This document shows positions 42,821 to 52,195 of a DNA stretch of 64,000 bases, piece by piece (positions within the stretch are counted from its first letter, which is position 1; each line of letters starts with the position of its first letter). A program made the translations under genes and the position numbers. The notes beneath the pieces were generated by a model that was not told where the DNA came from, ran no database searches, and worked only from the letters and a program-made list of their open reading frames with translations. Source of the stretch: Aquisphaera giovannonii (GTDB lineage: Bacteria; Planctomycetota; Planctomycetia; Isosphaerales; Isosphaeraceae); assembly GCF_008087625.1 (NCBI RefSeq), contig NZ_CP042997.1:9300001-9364000 (forward strand), given 5' to 3'.

Positions 42821-45800
42821 TCACTCCAGCCCGTTCCTCGGCCCGCGGCCGATGCTCAGGTTCTGGAGCCGGGGGCCGAACTCGCCCTGGAAGGTCGGGT
42901 TCGACGAGGTGCCGGTGACGCGGACGTTGAAGATCTGGGAGCCCACCGCGTTCATGACGGGGCTGAGGATCGGCACGCGGCGGCCGCGGCCGTAGAGGAC
43001 GTTCAGGCTCAGGTCCAGGTTGCCCATCGGGTCGCGCCGGCCCTTGCCCTGGAGGCTGAACGCGGAGCCGCTCAGCCGGATCGGATCCAGGGTGGTCCGG
43101 CCTTGGTCGATCCGGAAGGAGACGTTGGCCGAGTCGAAGGCCGTCCGGCTGTCGTTCCGCGAGGGGTCGAAGAGCGACATCCGGGTGTTGATGAAGCCGA
43201 CGAACTTCATCGCGAAGTTCTGCTCGCCGAGGTCCCCCTCCGTGATCTCGGCGACGCCCCGGCCGTGGACGCTGCGGATGTCGCTCCCCTTGCCCTCGAG
43301 CGCGACGTCGGCCTTGAGGGCCCCGCGGTACGACTGGCGGCCGGGGACGGTGCGGGCGTATTCCTCCAGCCGGGCGCCCACGAGGCTCAGCCGGGTGCTG
43401 TAGCTAGGCGAGTCCTCCAGGCTGATGGCGCCCCAGCCGGAGAGGTCCCCCTTCAGGAGCCTGCCGCGGACGTCCTCCAGGCGGGCCTGGCCCCGCTCGA
43501 CGTGGAACGTCGAGGTGAGCTCGGTGAGCTGCTGGTCCATCACCTCGGCGCTGTCCAGCTTGAGCCGGCCGTGGACCTCCAGGCCCAGGCCGTTGGACCA
43601 GCCGCGGACGTCCTCGAGCAGCCCCTGGACGTGCCTCAGCGGGACCTCGGACGTGACGCTGTTGTCGTTGAGGACCACGAGCGTCCGGTCCCAGCGGCAC
43701 CAGGCCGGCTCGCCGGGGACGCCGGACCAGCCGATCTTCAGGTCCCCGCGGGCGCGGAAGGGCCGGCCGTCGTCCAGCTTCATCGCGAACTTGGCCATCA
43801 GGGGCGGCATGACCTTGCGGAGGTTGGAGTCGAAGCGGATGTCCTTGACCTCCAGGTCCTTGGCCTCCAGGTCGAAGCGGCCGCTGTCCTCGACCCGGAC
43901 GGCCCCGGACTCGAACCGCACCGGGGCGTCGTGGAAGAGGAAGGTGACGCCCTTCATGGCGACCTTGCCGTTGTCGAACTCGAAGCGGCCCCGGACGTCG
44001 TCCATCCTCAGCTCCGTCGTCCCGCCGGCGTCCGCGCCCGGCTGCGCGGGGCGCGGGATCTGGAGCCGGACGCTCGACTCCTCCTTCGCGGAGGGGGTGA
44101 TCGCGACGTGGTAGAGGTCGGGCTTGCCCGCCTCGACGTGGATGACCGCGTCCACGTCGCTGGCCCCGTGCGGGTCGATGATGGCCCAGGTCTTCCGCCA
44201 GGCCGGCTGGAGGGCCCTGCGCAGGTCCTCGTTGAACGGCAGGTCCTTGGCGCGCAGGGTCATGTCGATCCGGAGGGGGGGCTGGCGGTCGGGGAGGTCC
44301 GGCAGGGGCAGGCGCTCGACGCGGCCGTCGCCGGCGATGATCGCCTGGCCGTTGCGGCCCCGGATCTTCCGGAACTCCCAGCGGTCGGGGTGGAGCTCGA
44401 GCTGCCCGGTGAGGTTGCGGACCGTGTACGGCATGCCGGCCCAGGTGATCTCGCAGCTCGGCTTCAGGTCCACCGTCGCGTCGACGCGGACGATCCCCTC
44501 GGGCCTGGCGTCCGGGCCGACCATGGGCCGGCGGCGGACGCGGACGTTCCCCTTCACCGTGCCCCGGGGCTTGAAGTCGTCCACGACCTTGCGGATGTCC
44601 GGCGGCAGGGCCTTCCTGAACGCGTCGTCGATGGGGACCGATTCGGCGTCGATCCTCAGGTCCACGACGGCGTCGGGGCCCGGGTCGTCGATCTTGCCGA
44701 CGAGCCGCGCGGGGGCCTCGCCGACGAGGCCGTGGAGGTCCACGGAGAGCTGCTGCTTCTCCAGCGTCAGTGTGCCGGCGAGGTGGTCCACCGGGTAGGG
44801 GAAGTGCCGGTACGTGGTCCCCACGTCGTGGCAGACGACCGTCGCCCCCGCGCCGACGGGCCCGTCCGGGCGGCCGCGGACGAGGTGCGCGTAGGCGTCC
44901 ACCTGGCCGTGGGGCTTGAAGATGTCCCAGAGCTCCGCGAACTGGGGGGGCGTACGCGCCTGGAGCCGCCTGTCCAGCTCGAGCTTGACGAGGTCCACCC
45001 GCAGGTCGAACGGGCCGTCGAGCGCCTTGCCGGGCCGGGCCCAGCCCCGGGCGAGGAGCCGCGAGCCGCCGTTGGAGCCCTCGGCGTGGCGGATGGTGAG
45101 GAGGCCGTCCTTCAGGCCCACGTCCGCCGAGAGGTCGTTGACGGGGAACGGGAGCTTGGGGCATTCCCAGACGCCGCCGCGGAGGTGGGCGGAGGCGTCG
45201 TACTGGAGGCGGTGGTCCTCGTCTTCCTTGGGGAGGAAGGCCAGCCGGCGCAGCTCCAGGTCCACGTCGCCCCGCTTGAGCGCCAGGGCGTCGAACGAGG
45301 GGGCGAGCCGCGGCGGGACGCGGCGGCGGAGGGTCTCCGAGAGGGTCAGGCCGTTGAGGTCCCCCTTCAGCTCCAGGGCGCCGGTCTTGGGGTCGATGAG
45401 GCCCTCCAGGGCCACCTTCTCGAAGAGGTCCCCGTGCGCCGTGCCGTCGAACCGCAGCCGGTCGCCGTCGGCGGACTCGATCCGCATCGTGACGTCGCGG
45501 AGGATGGCGACCGCCCCGGCGGACGAGGGGTCGTCCAGGGCCGGGGGCGTCGGCCCCCCCTCGGCGGCCGGGCCGGGCGCGGCGGGCCCGTCGTCGACGA
45601 CCAGCTCCACCGTACCGTTGCGGACCAGGACCGGCGGCGGGTTCTTCATCGCCGGGGCCGGCCACGGGTCGGCGATCAGGCCCTGGAGGTTCCACGTCCC
45701 GTCCCGCCGCTGGCGGAGGTAGAGCCTCGGCTGGCTGACGATCACCTCGCGCGGCTCCACCCGCCCGTGCATCAGCTCGCGCGGGTCCAGCCGCAGGCTC

Positions 45801-46087
45801 AGCCAGGCCACGCGCGCCGCCAGGAAGGGCCGGCCGTCGATCCGCTGCCGCAGCTGCACGTTCCGCAGCGACACCTCCCCCTTCAGGATGCTCACGCTGG
45901 CCGGACCCGTCTCCAGGGTCGAGCCGGGGAAGAACCGCGCGGCGTGGGCTCGCACCAGGCGGCCGATCGTGTCGCTGTCGGTGACCAGCTTGTACGCGAA
46001 CCAGCAGGCGCAGGCCGCCAGCATCAGGAGCAGCGTGAGCCCCCAGAAGAACACCTTCGCCAGCCGCCTGATCCGCCTGATCCGCAT
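42821..46087 (-). CDS. AsmA-like envelope protein
   Basis: The protein has 1088 residues. One N-terminal membrane anchor (about 9-31) is followed by a very long, beta-rich, repetitive region with AsmA/DUF3971-like signatures such as GTVELVVDD, LRNVQLRQ, VSLRNV and a C-terminal block (FNMKFVGFINTRMSLFDP-like and LSLNVLYGRG). Such proteins are thought to bridge inner and outer membranes and move lipids. ATG 46087 (MRIRRIRR) with GGGGGAGG upstream is preferred over the longer start at 46177. The upstream glycosyltransferase stops 64 bases earlier on the same strand, suggesting an envelope operon. Confidence 0.85.
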   Translation of the reverse strand: MRIRRIRRLAKVFFWGLTLLLMLAACACWFAYKLVTDSDTIGRLVRAHAARFFPGSTLETGPASVSILKGEVSLRNVQLRQRIDGRPFLAARVAWLSLRLDPRELMHGRVEPREVIVSQPRLYLRQRRDGTWNLQGLIADPWPAPAMKNPPPVLVRNGTVELVVDDGPAAPGPAAEGGPTPPALDDPSSAGAVAILRDVTMRIESADGDRLRFDGTAHGDLFEKVALEGLIDPKTGALELKGDLNGLTLSETLRRRVPPRLAPSFDALALKRGDVDLELRRLAFLPKEDEDHRLQYDASAHLRGGVWECPKLPFPVNDLSADVGLKDGLLTIRHAEGSNGGSRLLARGWARPGKALDGPFDLRVDLVKLELDRRLQARTPPQFAELWDIFKPHGQVDAYAHLVRGRPDGPVGAGATVVCHDVGTTYRHFPYPVDHLAGTLTLEKQQLSVDLHGLVGEAPARLVGKIDDPGPDAVVDLRIDAESVPIDDAFRKALPPDIRKVVDDFKPRGTVKGNVRVRRRPMVGPDARPEGIVRVDATVDLKPSCEITWAGMPYTVRNLTGQLELHPDRWEFRKIRGRNGQAIIAGDGRVERLPLPDLPDRQPPLRIDMTLRAKDLPFNEDLRRALQPAWRKTWAIIDPHGASDVDAVIHVEAGKPDLYHVAITPSAKEESSVRLQIPRPAQPGADAGGTTELRMDDVRGRFEFDNGKVAMKGVTFLFHDAPVRFESGAVRVEDSGRFDLEAKDLEVKDIRFDSNLRKVMPPLMAKFAMKLDDGRPFRARGDLKIGWSGVPGEPAWCRWDRTLVVLNDNSVTSEVPLRHVQGLLEDVRGWSNGLGLEVHGRLKLDSAEVMDQQLTELTSTFHVERGQARLEDVRGRLLKGDLSGWGAISLEDSPSYSTRLSLVGARLEEYARTVPGRQSYRGALKADVALEGKGSDIRSVHGRGVAEITEGDLGEQNFAMKFVGFINTRMSLFDPSRNDSRTAFDSANVSFRIDQGRTTLDPIRLSGSAFSLQGKGRRDPMGNLDLSLNVLYGRGRRVPILSPVMNAVGSQIFNVRVTGTSSNPTFQGEFGPRLQNLSIGRGPRNGLE

Positions 46088-46151
46088 CCGCCCGCCTCCC
46101 CCATCGCCCCGCCCCGACGGCCCCCACCGCCCCGCCCGGGCGCCTCGCCCG

Positions 46152-47597
46152 TCACCCCGCCGCATCCACGCCCGCACGCCGCCGGCACCACGCCTCGACG
46201 CCCACCGCCGCCAGGCCCATCGCCGGGACCTCCGCCGGGATCCGGTATCGCATCGAGCTGGCGAAGGCCAGGTGCAACGCGCAGAAATACAGCAAAGGGC
46301 CTGCCAAAAAAACCCAGCTTCTCAGGTCTCGCCTCCTCGCCCAGAGCCCCAGGATGATGGCGGCGAGGATGGGCCCTTCGAGGATCGTGCCGCCGATCGC
46401 CGGCCCGAGGGACCGGAGGCCCTCCGCGTTGGGCCAGGGGCTCCAGTATCGGCCCAGCTTCACGAAGGCCAGGATGAGGGCCCGCCCGGGATGCCCGGCG
46501 GCGAACGCCAGGGCGCGGCGGGTCAGCAGGCGGTCCTGGCCCAGCTCGTCGAGGGGCCAGACGTCGGGGTCGGCGAGGAACGCCATGTCGCTGGCGCCCG
46601 TCGCCGAGGGGTTGAGGCCGTCGTAGAGGCTCGCCCCCATCCAGACCGCCGTCGGGATGAATCGGCCGTAGATCCCCCAGTTGCGCACCCACCAGGGGCT
46701 CATCACGAGCACCACGCCCAGCGCCATCGCGAGGCCCACGATCGCCGCCGGCCGCCGGGCGCCGCGCCCCCCCTGCCCCCGGCCCCTCGCGATCGCCGCG
46801 AAGCCGACGATCATCGCCGGGATGGAGAGCGCCCACGACGGCCGGACCAGGACGGCCAGCCCGCTCGCGCATCCGGCCGCCAGGCCCAGGAGCAGCCCGG
46901 ATCCACGGGGCACGCCCCCCGTGGGAGCCGGCTCCGTCCGGCGACCGTGTGAGCCTGGGCCGGCACGCCCGGCCGGCGGCCCCCCAGCCTCTCCTCGCAC
47001 GCGGTTCGCCGCCGCGGCGAGCGCCCAGAGCGAGGCCAGCATGAGCGGCACGAAGGCCGCCTCGGAGAGCAGCAGGGCCGACATGAGGACGGAGTACGGG
47101 TGGATCGCGGCCAGCAGGGCCGCCACATCGGGGACGGTCCACGGCCTCGGGCCGCCGGGCCCCGGGCCGCCCGACTCGCCCGCGACCGGCCCTCCCCCGG
47201 CGCCGCCCAGGACCTCGCGGGTGAGCCGGTGGACCAGCCAGACCGACAGCATCCCGAGCGCCGCCTGGACCAGGCGTGCCGCCAGCGGCCGCTCGCCGAA
47301 GGCCGACTGGCAGGCCGCGAGGAAGGCCGGGTACCCGGGCGTCCGCAGCGCGAAATGGGGGATGTCTCCCCATTCCAGGATCTCGTACGGCGCCCCCAGG
47401 CAGATCGTCCGGGCGAGCGTCCAGTAGTACTCCGCGTCCGGGAAGAGGCAGACACGCGGCGTCCCCGCGCCCGCCCCCACGCGCCGGACCTGCCACTCCA
47501 CCGCGACCGCCGCCGCCACCCGGAGGAACAGCGCCACCTCCAGGATCCGCCCGAGGCTCGGCGCAGCGGCGAGGCATCGCGGTCGCGGCAGGGGCAT
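46152..47597 (-). CDS. GT39/ArnT-like membrane glycosyltransferase
   Basis: This 481-residue protein has about nine to ten membrane spans. The first loop holds the Asp/Glu pair of PDAEYYWTLAR (about residues 53-63) followed by HFALRTPGYPAFLAA, as in dolichyl-phosphate-mannose-type (GT-C, GT39/GT83) transferases. The sugar donor is a lipid-linked sugar and the acceptor (protein or lipid) is unknown. A Gly/Pro-rich cytoplasmic insert lies near residue 135. ATG 47597 is taken as the start. It is the first gene of a likely minus-strand unit with the AsmA-like gene. Confidence 0.85.
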   Translation of the reverse strand: MPLPRPRCLAAAPSLGRILEVALFLRVAAAVAVEWQVRRVGAGAGTPRVCLFPDAEYYWTLARTICLGAPYEILEWGDIPHFALRTPGYPAFLAACQSAFGERPLAARLVQAALGMLSVWLVHRLTREVLGGAGGGPVAGESGGPGPGGPRPWTVPDVAALLAAIHPYSVLMSALLLSEAAFVPLMLASLWALAAAANRVRGEAGGPPAGRAGPGSHGRRTEPAPTGGVPRGSGLLLGLAAGCASGLAVLVRPSWALSIPAMIVGFAAIARGRGQGGRGARRPAAIVGLAMALGVVLVMSPWWVRNWGIYGRFIPTAVWMGASLYDGLNPSATGASDMAFLADPDVWPLDELGQDRLLTRRALAFAAGHPGRALILAFVKLGRYWSPWPNAEGLRSLGPAIGGTILEGPILAAIILGLWARRRDLRSWVFLAGPLLYFCALHLAFASSMRYRIPAEVPAMGLAAVGVEAWCRRRAGVDAAG

Positions 47598-48061
47598 GCG
47601 TGGCCACCCATTTCCATTCGGGGCGAAGGGATCATCCGGCCGTGATGTGCAGGCGGAGCGGCCTCCGGATCGTATGCCACGCCTCGAATACCGTCAATCG
47701 CAGCCGAGCGAGGGGGCAAGGCAAGCAAGCTGCGCAGGCTGGGCCGCGCGGCGGTGACGCGACAACCCGCTCCCTTCTTCGGCCGAGTGACCTGAGATCC
47801 GTCGCCGGCGTGGCGAGGGGAGCCGCACTCCGGCCGGAGAATCGCCCAATCAAAGAGGAAAGGCACGAAGCAACTGCCCCGAAAGACCCGACGCTCCAGG
47901 GAACCGGGACGATGCTCTCCCCGCCGGGCAATGCGTCGGTCGACCACACCGAAGCACCCAACGATGGTGGCGTTGCCCCGGATGAGCTTGTTGTGTCATC
48001 CGCCTTGCCAGGGGCAAACGGAATTATCTCCGGCGAAGGGCTGGGGCCGAAACCGAACCCT
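47598..48061. other. Intergenic gap
   Basis: In 464 bp no supported gene is visible. The region lies between the histidine kinase stop and the glycosyltransferase start, both on the minus strand, so it must hold a promoter for the glycosyltransferase unit. I cannot place it with confidence. Confidence 0.4.
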
Positions 48062-49363
48062 TCAGGAGCCTGGCAGGACCATCTCGACGGCGAGGCCCGG
48101 CTCCGCGTTGCGGGCCTCGATGCGGCCGCCGTGGATCGCGACGGCCCGGCGGGCGATGGCCAGGCCCAGGCCGACCCCGCCGCTCTCCCGGCTCCGGTCT
48201 CCCTCGACCCGGAAGAACGGCTCGAAGAGCGACGGCAACGCCTCCGCGGGGACGCCCGAGCCGAAGTCCCGGACGATGACCTTCGCACCCTGACCGCACG
48301 GCTCCAGGGAAACCTCGACGTCCGACCCCTCCGGGGCATGCCGGATGGCGTTGCGGATGACGTTCTCGAAGGCCCGACGCAGCAGCTCCGGGTCGCCCCT
48401 CATCGGTCCCGGCCACGACGCCTCGTAGGCCAGGCGGCAGCCCTTCGACTCGGCCTCGATGGTGCAGTCCTCGAGGAGGGTACCGAGCAGTTCTCCGAGG
48501 CGGACGACCTCCAGGACGCGGGCCGAGGGGTCGCCTTCGACCCGCGTCAGATGGAGGAGCTCGCCGACGAGTTCGGAGAGCCGCGACACGTCCCGGCGGA
48601 TGCGTTCGAGGAGCGGGCCCCGGTCCTCACGCCTGATGGCCAGGCCGACGGCCACGTCGAGCCGGGTGAGCGGAGACCGCAACTCGTGCGAGACGTCCTG
48701 CAGGAGCCGCCGCTCCGCGGCGACGAGCGTCTCGACCCGCTCGGCCAGGAGGTCGAACTCGCGGGAGACGACGCCGATTTCATCGCGGCGACGCGAGCCG
48801 ACGCGGGCCCGGAGGTCGCCCCGGCCGAAGCGGTCCATCACCCGCCGGAGCCGGCGGAGCGGCACGGAGAGGTAGAGGGCCAGGGCCGAGCCCATCGCGG
48901 CGATGATGGCGACGACGACGGCGATGAACGGCCACGGGCTCGGAGGCTCGAACCACGGCTCGACGAGCCAGACGAACCGATAGCGGCCTCCCCGGGGCCG
49001 GATGACGGCCGCGAGCCGCCCGTCGGGTCGGCCTGCGATGGCGAAGTCGGCGGCCCCCGCGGATTCGACGAGGTCGGCCCGGTCGGAACCGTCGGCCAGG
49101 TCGCGGCCGCGCGAATCGACGAGGAATCGCTCACCGGGGAGCCGGTTGGCGAGCCGCCGAAGGTAGATCGCCAGCCCCTCGGGCCCGCCCTCTTCGAATG
49201 CCCGGGCGGTGTCGTCCGCGAGCATGCTCATGAGACTCCGCGTCGGGTCGGGCCCCCGGTCCCGCGGGCGGTCGAGGGCCCGGGCCGTCGCCCAGATCCC
49301 GAGCACGCAGAGGGCGATCGTCGCGAGGGCCCAGAGCACGATGGCGACCAGGGTCGTCCGCAT
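48062..49363 (-). CDS. Sensor histidine kinase (CpxA-type, HAMP)
   Basis: The protein has 433 residues. A first membrane span (about 5-25), a periplasmic sensor of about 110 residues and a second span (about 145-168) are followed by a HAMP segment. HisKA carries the phosphorylated His226 in DVSHELRSPLTRL. HATPase has FENVIRNAIRHAP (N box), VRDFGSGVP (G1) and GGVGLGLAIARRAV (G2). The architecture matches CpxA/EnvZ-type envelope sensors. The start is one base after the stop of the response-regulator gene, so the two are translated together. The signal is unknown. Confidence 0.93.
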   Translation of the reverse strand: MRTTLVAIVLWALATIALCVLGIWATARALDRPRDRGPDPTRSLMSMLADDTARAFEEGGPEGLAIYLRRLANRLPGERFLVDSRGRDLADGSDRADLVESAGAADFAIAGRPDGRLAAVIRPRGGRYRFVWLVEPWFEPPSPWPFIAVVVAIIAAMGSALALYLSVPLRRLRRVMDRFGRGDLRARVGSRRRDEIGVVSREFDLLAERVETLVAAERRLLQDVSHELRSPLTRLDVAVGLAIRREDRGPLLERIRRDVSRLSELVGELLHLTRVEGDPSARVLEVVRLGELLGTLLEDCTIEAESKGCRLAYEASWPGPMRGDPELLRRAFENVIRNAIRHAPEGSDVEVSLEPCGQGAKVIVRDFGSGVPAEALPSLFEPFFRVEGDRSRESGGVGLGLAIARRAVAIHGGRIEARNAEPGLAVEMVLPGS

Positions 49364-49364
49364 G

Positions 49365-50087
49365 TCAGCCAGCCCCGCCCGGGCCGTCGGGGGCGCGGAG
49401 CAGATAGCCGACGCTCCGCACCGTGGCGATGGCCTCGCCGTGCTCGCCCAGCTTCTTCCTCAGGTTGCAGATGTGCGTGTCGAGGGCCCGGTCGAACGGC
49501 GTGGCCGGGCGTTGGAACAGGGCCACCGACAGCTCGTTCCTGGGGACGACCCGCCCGGCGGCCCGGGCGAGGTATTCGAAGATGTCGTACTCAAGGTCCG
49601 TCAAGGCGACGGGCGAGCCGCCGACGAGGACCTCGCGGGCCCCGAGGATGAGACGGAATCGGCCAACCTCCAGGGCGTTGGGCCCGGCCATGCCGCGGCC
49701 CGAACGGCGGAGCACGGCCCGGACGCGGGCCAGGAGCACGTCGGCCCCGAACGGCTTGGGCAGGTAGTCGTCGGCCCCGGCGTCGAGGCCCGCGATCTGG
49801 TCGGCCGGTGCCGTGCGGGCCGTCAGCATGATGACCGGGACGCGGCTCTTGCGGCGGACCAGGCGGAGCAGCTCGAATCCGTCGAGGCCGGGCAGCATCA
49901 CGTCGAGCAGGAGCAGGTCGTGCTCGCCGGAGAGGGCCCGGGCCAAACCCCGGCGTCCGTCGCGTGCCAGCTCGACGCGGATGCCGTGCTCGTCGAGGGC
50001 GTCCTGCAGGAGCTCGCCCAGCTCGACGTCGTCATCGACCAGGAGGGCATGAGGACGCTCGTCGGCGGAAGTCGGCTCGCGTCCCAT
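49365..50087 (-). CDS. OmpR/CpxR-type response regulator
   Basis: This 240-residue protein has a receiver domain (about 12-125) with acidic pair DDD at 18-20, phosphorylation site Asp62 in LLLDVMLPGLDG, Thr in MLTA and Lys in LPKPFG. It is followed by a winged-helix DNA-binding domain (about 145-235) with VALTDLEYDIFEYLA and FDRALDTHICNLRKKLG. It is the first gene of the pair with the histidine kinase. The divergent EF-hand acyltransferase gene is a natural candidate target because their promoters share the 230-bp gap. Confidence 0.95.
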   Translation of the reverse strand: MGREPTSADERPHALLVDDDVELGELLQDALDEHGIRVELARDGRRGLARALSGEHDLLLLDVMLPGLDGFELLRLVRRKSRVPVIMLTARTAPADQIAGLDAGADDYLPKPFGADVLLARVRAVLRRSGRGMAGPNALEVGRFRLILGAREVLVGGSPVALTDLEYDIFEYLARAAGRVVPRNELSVALFQRPATPFDRALDTHICNLRKKLGEHGEAIATVRSVGYLLRAPDGPGGAG

Positions 50088-50317
50088 GACTCAATCCCCG
50101 GCCTGCGGCGAGGCAGGCTTCCTTCGGCCCCTGGAATCCGCGGTGTCTCCGTCCCTCCTCACTACTATCCCCGCCCGACGGCCCGGCGTCTCCCCCGGCC
50201 GCCCCGGCGTTCGCCCGTCCTGACAAATCTTGACGGTCCGCCGTTCGGCCATCGGGTATCACGGGAAGCCTGGATGATTATTGGTCGCGGGATGAGCCGA
50301 GGTCGGGGAGAGTTCCG

Positions 50318-51856
50318 ATGCCGAGTGAACGAGCGGGAGGGTCCGGGGCGCGGTACCACTCCCTCGACGGCCTGCGGGCCGCCGCCATGCTCGCGGGGGT
50401 TTTCTATCACGCCGTCCCGGGTTTCGGGCCGGGGGCGGCCTCGTCCTTCGCGGAGTGGCTGCACAGCTTCCGCATGCCGCTGTTCATGCTCATCTCGGGC
50501 TTCTTCGGCCTGATGATTCTGGAGAAGTACGGCCTGCGTCGCTACCTCACGAAACGCTGGTGGCGGATCGGGCTGCCGATGCTCATCGGCCTCTTCACGT
50601 TCATGCCGATTTACAGCATGTACGGCCCGATGGCCGGGATGTTCCCGGGGCCCGGCGGCCCCGATGGCCCCCCCGGCTTCGACGCTGGACCTCCGCGTGG
50701 CCCCGGCGGGCCCCCGGGCTTCGGCGAGATGCCCCCCCCGCCGCCGGGCATGATGCCCCCGTTCCTCCAGCGATTCGACGCGGACGGCGACGGCTCCCTG
50801 AGCGAGGCCGAGTGGAAGAAAGTCCGCGAGGAGGGCCCGAGTTCCGGCCCCCCCGGCGGCGGCCCCGGCGGCCCCCCCGGCTTCGGCCCTCCCGGCTTCG
50901 GCCCTCCCGGGTTCGGGGGGGGCTCGAGCTCGCTCAATCGCCGCATCTTCGGCGAGACGGGCCGGCTCTTCTCGCTCGGCCACCTCTGGTTCCTCTGGTA
51001 CCTACTCGTCTTCGTCACGGCGGCCCCGGCGGTCTCGGCGGTCGCATCCTGGACGACGTCCGGGGTCAGGGCGGCGACCGAACGGCTCGGGGGCGGCCTG
51101 GTCCGCCTCGGGCTAGCACCGCTGGTGCTCGCCCTGGTCAGCCTGCCCCTCATGATGCTCATGCCCAGCTTCATGGGGTGGGGCCTGCCCCTGGCCTCCG
51201 GCATCGGCGGCCAGTTCCCCGACTTCTTCTTCCAGTACGAGCCGGACTGGCCGTACTACTTCGCCTACTTCATGGCCGGCTGGTGGCTCTATTCCCGCCG
51301 GGTGGACCTGCCGGCCGTGGGTCGGACCTGGCTTCCGATGTTGGCCCTCGGCGTCGCGAGCTACGTCGCCTTCCGATGGTTCTCGGACCGCTACCAGCGT
51401 CAGACCGGATTGCCCCACTACGGCCAGCTCCGCATCCTCGGCTACGGCCTCTACGCCGTGGGGTCGGCCCTCACCTCGTGGGGGCTCGTCGGCCTCTTCC
51501 AGCGGAATCTCGACCGGCCGAGCCGCCCGGGCCGCTACTTCTCCGAGACGGCTCTTTGGATTTACCTCGTCCACCAGGACATCCTCGGACCGGTGATGCG
51601 CGGCCTCCGGCCCCTGCGGCTCGAAGCCTTGCCCCAGGGGTTGCTCGCGACCGCACTGACCATCGGCATCGCGGTCGCCCTGTACGAGCTGCTCATCCGC
51701 CGGACGCCGCTCGTCTGGGTCTTCGGCCCCGGCCGCCCCCGGGCCGGACGCGAGGAAGTCGTCGAGCCCGCCGTCCCGGCCGACGAAATCGTGAGCGAAA
51801 ACGGCTCGGAGGTGACGGCCCCGAAGGCGAACGCCGTCGTCGACGAGGCCCGCTAA
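50318..51856 (+). CDS. Acyltransferase-3 family membrane protein with inserted EF-hand
   Basis: The protein has 512 residues. About ten membrane spans are arranged as in acyltransferase-3 (OPG/OafB-type) enzymes. The N-terminal RYHSLDGLRAAAMLAGVFYHAV holds the catalytic-type His near 32. Between spans 3 and 4 lies an extra Gly/Pro-rich loop (about 105-205) with a perfect EF-hand calcium loop (DADGDGSLSEAE, Asp154 to Glu165). Family members transfer acyl groups to surface polysaccharides. The EF-hand loop is unusual and could bring calcium control. ATG 50318 starts the SLDGLR region sensibly. The gene is divergent from the two-component pair. Confidence 0.88.
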   Translation: MPSERAGGSGARYHSLDGLRAAAMLAGVFYHAVPGFGPGAASSFAEWLHSFRMPLFMLISGFFGLMILEKYGLRRYLTKRWWRIGLPMLIGLFTFMPIYSMYGPMAGMFPGPGGPDGPPGFDAGPPRGPGGPPGFGEMPPPPPGMMPPFLQRFDADGDGSLSEAEWKKVREEGPSSGPPGGGPGGPPGFGPPGFGPPGFGGGSSSLNRRIFGETGRLFSLGHLWFLWYLLVFVTAAPAVSAVASWTTSGVRAATERLGGGLVRLGLAPLVLALVSLPLMMLMPSFMGWGLPLASGIGGQFPDFFFQYEPDWPYYFAYFMAGWWLYSRRVDLPAVGRTWLPMLALGVASYVAFRWFSDRYQRQTGLPHYGQLRILGYGLYAVGSALTSWGLVGLFQRNLDRPSRPGRYFSETALWIYLVHQDILGPVMRGLRPLRLEALPQGLLATALTIGIAVALYELLIRRTPLVWVFGPGRPRAGREEVVEPAVPADEIVSENGSEVTAPKANAVVDEAR

Positions 51857-52195
51857 CTCGTTCGACTCGACACCACACATGAATTTCGGCATTTGGGACG
51901 CACCCGGTTCGGCGAGAGCCGCGTCGTCTCGCCATGGGCGAGGCGTCCCCAAAACGAGCGTTTTTGAGACACCGCGGACGCAGGCGGCATAGGACCGTTC
52001 GAAATCGTAGCGAAGACCGCCCGTCACCCGGCGTTGAGGGTTCAGCGACGACGTGACACGGGCCCCTTTGGAATGCCCCGTCGGCAGCCGCGTCGCCTGC
52101 TTCGGTCCGCCAGGCCGAAGCCGCCTTGTTCGATAGCACCCCGGCCGACCTCACCGAAGCGGGGTGCGGTCGGCTCTCGCGCGACTACAGGAGCT
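51857..52195. other. Intergenic gap between convergent genes, holding a dispersed repeat copy
   Basis: 339 bp between the acyltransferase stop and the hybrid-kinase stop. No gene is supported. The gap contains copy A of a 148-bp dispersed repeat at 51965-52112. Confidence 0.5.
51965..52112 (+). repeat. 148-bp dispersed repeat, copy A
   Basis: This 148-bp sequence aligns without gaps to 59612-59759 in the same orientation; I estimate about 85% identity by eye. Shared blocks include GGGTTCAGCGACGAC and GCGTCGCCTGCTTCGGTCC. It lies 108 bases past the acyltransferase stop. A 13-base match to the sequence at its left border (GCGTTTTTGAGAC, 51958-51970) recurs at 58289-58301. It is of the kind expected for a degenerate mobile-element end or MITE-like repeat. 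Confidence 0.75.

Noticed and set aside
50221-50262. A TTGACG box upstream of the EF-hand acyltransferase as its promoter
   Set aside because: The best downstream -10-like sequences lie 19-21 bases away instead of 17, so the match is too weak to list.
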